The translations under genes were made by a program, and so were the position numbers. Source: an uncultured Candidatus Saccharibacteria bacterium (lineage in GTDB: Bacteria > Patescibacteriota > Saccharimonadia > Saccharimonadales > Saccharimonadaceae). From it: DNA of 61,186 nt. A model generated the notes under the pieces. The model saw only the letters and a program-made list of their open reading frames with translations, ran no database searches and was not told the DNA's origin. The stretch spans positions 1-61,186 of the forward strand of contig CALGXX010000010.1 of NCBI GenBank assembly GCA_937935245.1. Direction: 5' to 3'. Numbering within the stretch: the first letter of the stretch is position 1; each line of letters opens with the position of its first letter. Of this stretch, positions 58,630-61,186 are shown piece after piece.

Positions 58630-58655
58630 ATTAAACATTATACTATGCCCTATTC

Positions 58656-60479
58656 TTATCTTATGATTATCTCCTGTTTTATCGAAGAGGTCTTAATAGC
58701 CAAAAAACCTAGAAATTCCACTAAAGGTAAAAACATATTGGCACCATAGCTATTTGAAGTCTTATCATCTTCCGGATTCAACGGACTATCATCAGCCCAA
58801 AGCCCCGAATAAACGCCGGACATATTTGTATTATTGACATCATCTTCGCCACAATTATAATCAGCTTTTTCCTCCGATGAATTATCTGACGAAACAGGAA
58901 TTTCTTGAAGAGCTGGAATATTTAAATCCTCTTCTTTCAAAACATTATCAATGTCATCACAATAATCGCTCGATCCTTCAATTTTTACAGAGCATTTTAT
59001 TTCATCGCAATCATCTGCAACAATCGATTCACCGCATTCTTCAGCCAATTCAGTTTTTTCCGCGACTTTTTTTACAACCTTATCGACAATATTATTCTGA
59101 TCGATTTCATCATCGGCTAATTTCAAATTGGGAATAAATTGCCCTATTACTTCAGACTTGCTGGTCGGCAATTCTTCCAATTCACACACACCTTCTTCAT
59201 CCAACTCTACACGATCACCCAAATCATCCGATTCGCGCGTAACTTCTTCGCTCAATTCTGCGCAGTCACCCAACTCATCCACCACATTATCCGTTTTGCT
59301 CACAACCGCACGATCATCAGGAATCTCAGCCACAGCAATATTCTCCGAATCTTCTTCGAAATATACTTTGCGCTCTTCAAAATCACGTTGCGGTAAAATT
59401 GGCGAATCCTTCTTATTCTCTATCAACTCAACAGATTCAGTTCTTTTACATGCAGCCTCACCACTCAACCCCATCTCAACTGGCGCATTATTATTGTCAT
59501 CCATCGCCATATTAATTTCATTATTGACTTGAACAAAATCACGCACAGGCGAGGAATTTGTCTCGTTAGGAATAACTTTCTCAGCCAAACCTTCCTTCGG
59601 AGCAGAATCTTCCAAAATCGGTGCAGAGTTTATATTATTTTCATCCCCTACATGGCTATCTTTCTTTATAGGTAATTCTCTCGGCAATTCATCCTCTTTA
59701 TCTACGGCCGGAGCTTGATTCTCAGAAGACACATCTCCTTTATGAATGTCTACTTTTTCATCAACGTCTTCCGGATCCACCAAGTTAATCTGACTAGTCA
59801 CCTCGGTCTCTTCCGGCTCTTCGTTAATTCTCGGCTGAATATTTTCTTTGATTATTTTCGCGCTTGGAATATTTTCCGACAACACACTCTCACTATCCAA
59901 ACATTCATCGTCCATCGGTTTATTCACTTCGTTACTTTCCGCTGACACGCGTATCGACACATCATCATCGCTCGCTTCCGCCTTAATAGCAGGTTTTTCT
60001 GATACGGATTCAGTTTTTTCATTTTCTGATGGACTATCTTTTTCAATCGACTCGGGCGGCTTCTCTTCATTATCAGCACTGACATATCCGGCAACAACAA
60101 CACCACAACCATCATCCATTAAGGCAGACAAATAACTCTCTGGCTCTTTTGCTGCCGGCTGTAAATTCTCTTTGGCAAAATTTCGCATTCTTAATATTGG
60201 ACAGTTTCCCGCCGCAGCGCAACTGTCGCACGCTGCGCTGGCTACGTTTTGGCAAATTTCCGATCGCCTTTCGTCACTCAAATATTCTTCTGTTGTTTCC
60301 GCTTCATTTTCTTCGGCAAATGACGTATCAATTTTATCACCGCTAGCAACCGCTTCTACCAAATTTAATTCAGTCGCATCATCATCAATTTCTGAAGATA
60401 GATCCTGAAAATTAACATCGCCATTCAACGCCGAGAAAACATTAAAATCGCCCGCTCCATCTGCCAAACCTTCGTTCAT
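58656..60479 (-). CDS. Long acidic low-complexity protein with CX2CX5C cluster
   Basis: 607 aa, dominated by Glu, Asp, Ser and Asn in disordered-looking sequence (for example EDVDEKVDIHKGDVSSEN). Near the N-terminus is a compact cysteine region, EICQNVASAACDSCAAAGNC (Cys76, 84, 87, 93), with the C-x2-C-x5-C spacing also seen in the 13766-14257 protein and typical of WhiB-type [4Fe-4S] sites. The last 25 residues are hydrophobic (MFLPLVEFLGFLAIKT), perhaps an anchor. No family recognised. The ATG overlaps the reductase stop (ATGA), so the two are made together. It may be an electron-transfer or scaffold partner of that reductase, which is inference. Confidence 0.7.
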   Translation of the reverse strand: MNEGLADGAGDFNVFSALNGDVNFQDLSSEIDDDATELNLVEAVASGDKIDTSFAEENEAETTEEYLSDERRSEICQNVASAACDSCAAAGNCPILRMRNFAKENLQPAAKEPESYLSALMDDGCGVVVAGYVSADNEEKPPESIEKDSPSENEKTESVSEKPAIKAEASDDDVSIRVSAESNEVNKPMDDECLDSESVLSENIPSAKIIKENIQPRINEEPEETEVTSQINLVDPEDVDEKVDIHKGDVSSENQAPAVDKEDELPRELPIKKDSHVGDENNINSAPILEDSAPKEGLAEKVIPNETNSSPVRDFVQVNNEINMAMDDNNNAPVEMGLSGEAACKRTESVELIENKKDSPILPQRDFEERKVYFEEDSENIAVAEIPDDRAVVSKTDNVVDELGDCAELSEEVTRESDDLGDRVELDEEGVCELEELPTSKSEVIGQFIPNLKLADDEIDQNNIVDKVVKKVAEKTELAEECGESIVADDCDEIKCSVKIEGSSDYCDDIDNVLKEEDLNIPALQEIPVSSDNSSEEKADYNCGEDDVNNTNMSGVYSGLWADDSPLNPEDDKTSNSYGANMFLPLVEFLGFLAIKTSSIKQEIIIR

Positions 60480-61138
60480 TGCTCAAAAAACGTCTCCGTT
60501 GAAATTTTCAATTCACTTACGCCGGCAGCGGATAATTTTTGCCAAACATCTCTAACGAACGGCAAACTGCCACAGACCAAAAAATGCGCATCTTCTGGCG
60601 TTTCATGAACAATTTTTTCTACATCAAATCGACCGTTAAACCAACCATCTTTTTCCTCGATCTGCTGGCGAGTACTGAACTTCTTCACTTTAATATTTGA
60701 CGCCGCTAGCTCATTTTCAAAAACCATATATTCTGGCGATTTTTGGCTAAAATATAAAAACGTCGGCTGGCTAGAACTTGCCATAACGCTCCAAATTGGA
60801 CTAAGTCCGCAGCCCGCAGCAATTCCGACCAAAGGACTTTCTGTTTGCGGATTAAAATCGCCATAAGCGTGGCTAATTTGTAATTTATCGCCAACATTCC
60901 GTGAACATAAATAGTTAGAAAATTCACCACCGACATTCTTCACAGTAATTGACATTAGCTCATCGTCAGGAGTAGAAGAAATACTATAAGCCTTCCCTTC
61001 ACGCACGCTACTACCATCAATAAAAACCGTAATATATTGTCCGGCGGTAAAGTCGAACGGTCGCGCAAAATATAATGTCTTCACCTCAGGATTTTCCTGA
61101 CGGATGCGCACAATTTCAACCTCTAATGAATCACGCAT
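60476..61138 (-). CDS. Ferredoxin-NADP reductase-like flavoprotein
   Basis: 220 aa of the FNR superfamily: FAD-binding barrel with FARPFDFTAGQYITVFIDGS and GKAYSISSTPDD (RxYS-type motif with Lys-Ala for Arg), then the NAD(P) domain with GIAAGCGLSPIWSVMAS and HFLVCGSLPFVRDV near the C-terminus. No iron-sulfur or haem domain is attached, so it must use a separate partner. That partner could be the coupled acidic cysteine-cluster protein downstream. The start overlaps the end of the gene to its right. Confidence 0.88.
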   Translation of the reverse strand: MRDSLEVEIVRIRQENPEVKTLYFARPFDFTAGQYITVFIDGSSVREGKAYSISSTPDDELMSITVKNVGGEFSNYLCSRNVGDKLQISHAYGDFNPQTESPLVGIAAGCGLSPIWSVMASSSQPTFLYFSQKSPEYMVFENELAASNIKVKKFSTRQQIEEKDGWFNGRFDVEKIVHETPEDAHFLVCGSLPFVRDVWQKLSAAGVSELKISTETFFEQ

Positions 61139-61186
61139 TCTCCAACGTACCTTTCCATTATTTTCTGAGCTTCTCTAAATTCTTCG
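61123..61186 (-). CDS. Partial gene, C-terminal end only
   Basis: The frame entering from the right edge reads EEFREAQKIMERYVGECVIH and stops at TAG 61123-61125. It overlaps the reductase start by 16 nt, and GGAGA before the reductase ATG lies inside it, so it is likely an upstream gene of the same operon. Too short to identify. Confidence 0.45.
   Translation of the reverse strand, partial: EEFREAQKIMERYVGECVIH

Noticed and set aside
58877..60408. Plus-strand open frames rich in Ser/Phe opposite the acidic protein
   Set aside because: They are complements of the Glu/Asp-rich codons. The minus frame is continuous for 607 codons and coupled to the reductase.
1..61186. CRISPR array or cas genes
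   Set aside because: No regularly spaced direct repeats and no Cas motifs were seen. The only short tandem repeat is the hsdS coding repeat.
1..61186. UGA recoding as in some Patescibacteria relatives (Gracilibacteria/Absconditabacteria)
   Set aside because: Recognisable proteins end at their expected lengths, with UGA used as stop where needed, and no in-frame UGA is required inside conserved genes.

Overview
The window looks like a host-dependent Saccharibacteria (TM7/Patescibacteria) genome joined at about 4.87 kb to a short, decayed stretch of Streptococcus-like (Firmicute) DNA. From 4.87 kb onward the genes are densely packed and read in the standard code (UGA is a stop). The content fits this lineage: a compact arginine deiminase operon, two DsbA-like anchored thioredoxins, MurJ/MurC, paired CorA channels, LtaS-like and PdaC-like envelope enzymes, and no biosynthetic pathways apart from galE. 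The lineage call rests on gene content and my recognition of protein families; no search was run.

Region 1 (1-4868). A broken DNA-alkylation-repair-like gene end, two frameshifted small genes, an intact Nudix-ASCH fusion, an orphan 318-aa protein framed by two copies of an IS-end-like repeat, a broken AbiE toxin-antitoxin pair, and the 3' end of an IS256-family transposase. Both the transposase and the adjoining lepA are cut at the junction, so this is either an assembly chimera or a recombination scar.

Region 2 (4869-10.5 kb). A leftward tilS-ftsH-murJ-lepA' operon, then a tRNA with anticodon CAT. Two further CAT tRNAs lie by 13.7 kb, so all of the initiator, elongator and probable Ile2 set sits near tilS.

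Region 3 (10.6-25.4 kb). A membrane protein / ATP-cone / flavoprotein operon whose flavoprotein lacks the redox cysteines; small envelope proteins; a WhiB-like cysteine-motif protein; murC, a MazG-like enzyme, trmB, mscS; a VIT/CCC1-like transporter; a CAP-domain protein; aspS; a CBS-domain membrane protein; and a DsbA-like protein.

Region 4 (25.4-51.3 kb). Two CorA genes; the arcA-argF-arcD-arcC arginine deiminase operon; a heterodimeric ABC exporter; tRNA-Pro(CGG); a polar amino-acid ABC importer; an LtaS-like enzyme; galE; a ClpB-like disaggregase under a textbook CIRCE operator; a methyltransferase / membrane CxxC protein / DsbA-like operon; an ABC-2 exporter; and a polysaccharide deacetylase.

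Region 5 (51.3-61.2 kb). A type I restriction-modification operon (hsdM, RhuM-like fragment, HEPN-like RX4H protein, hsdS with a slippable 12-bp repeat, hsdR), preceded by a long acidic protein with a CX2CX5C cluster, translationally coupled to a ferredoxin-NADP-reductase-like flavoprotein.

A recurring property is leaderless transcription: at least 14 start codons lie 6-9 nt downstream of a TATAAT-like -10 box with no room for a Shine-Dalgarno sequence. Internal operon genes, in contrast, often carry AGGAGG-type sites. This pattern was used to choose several starts.
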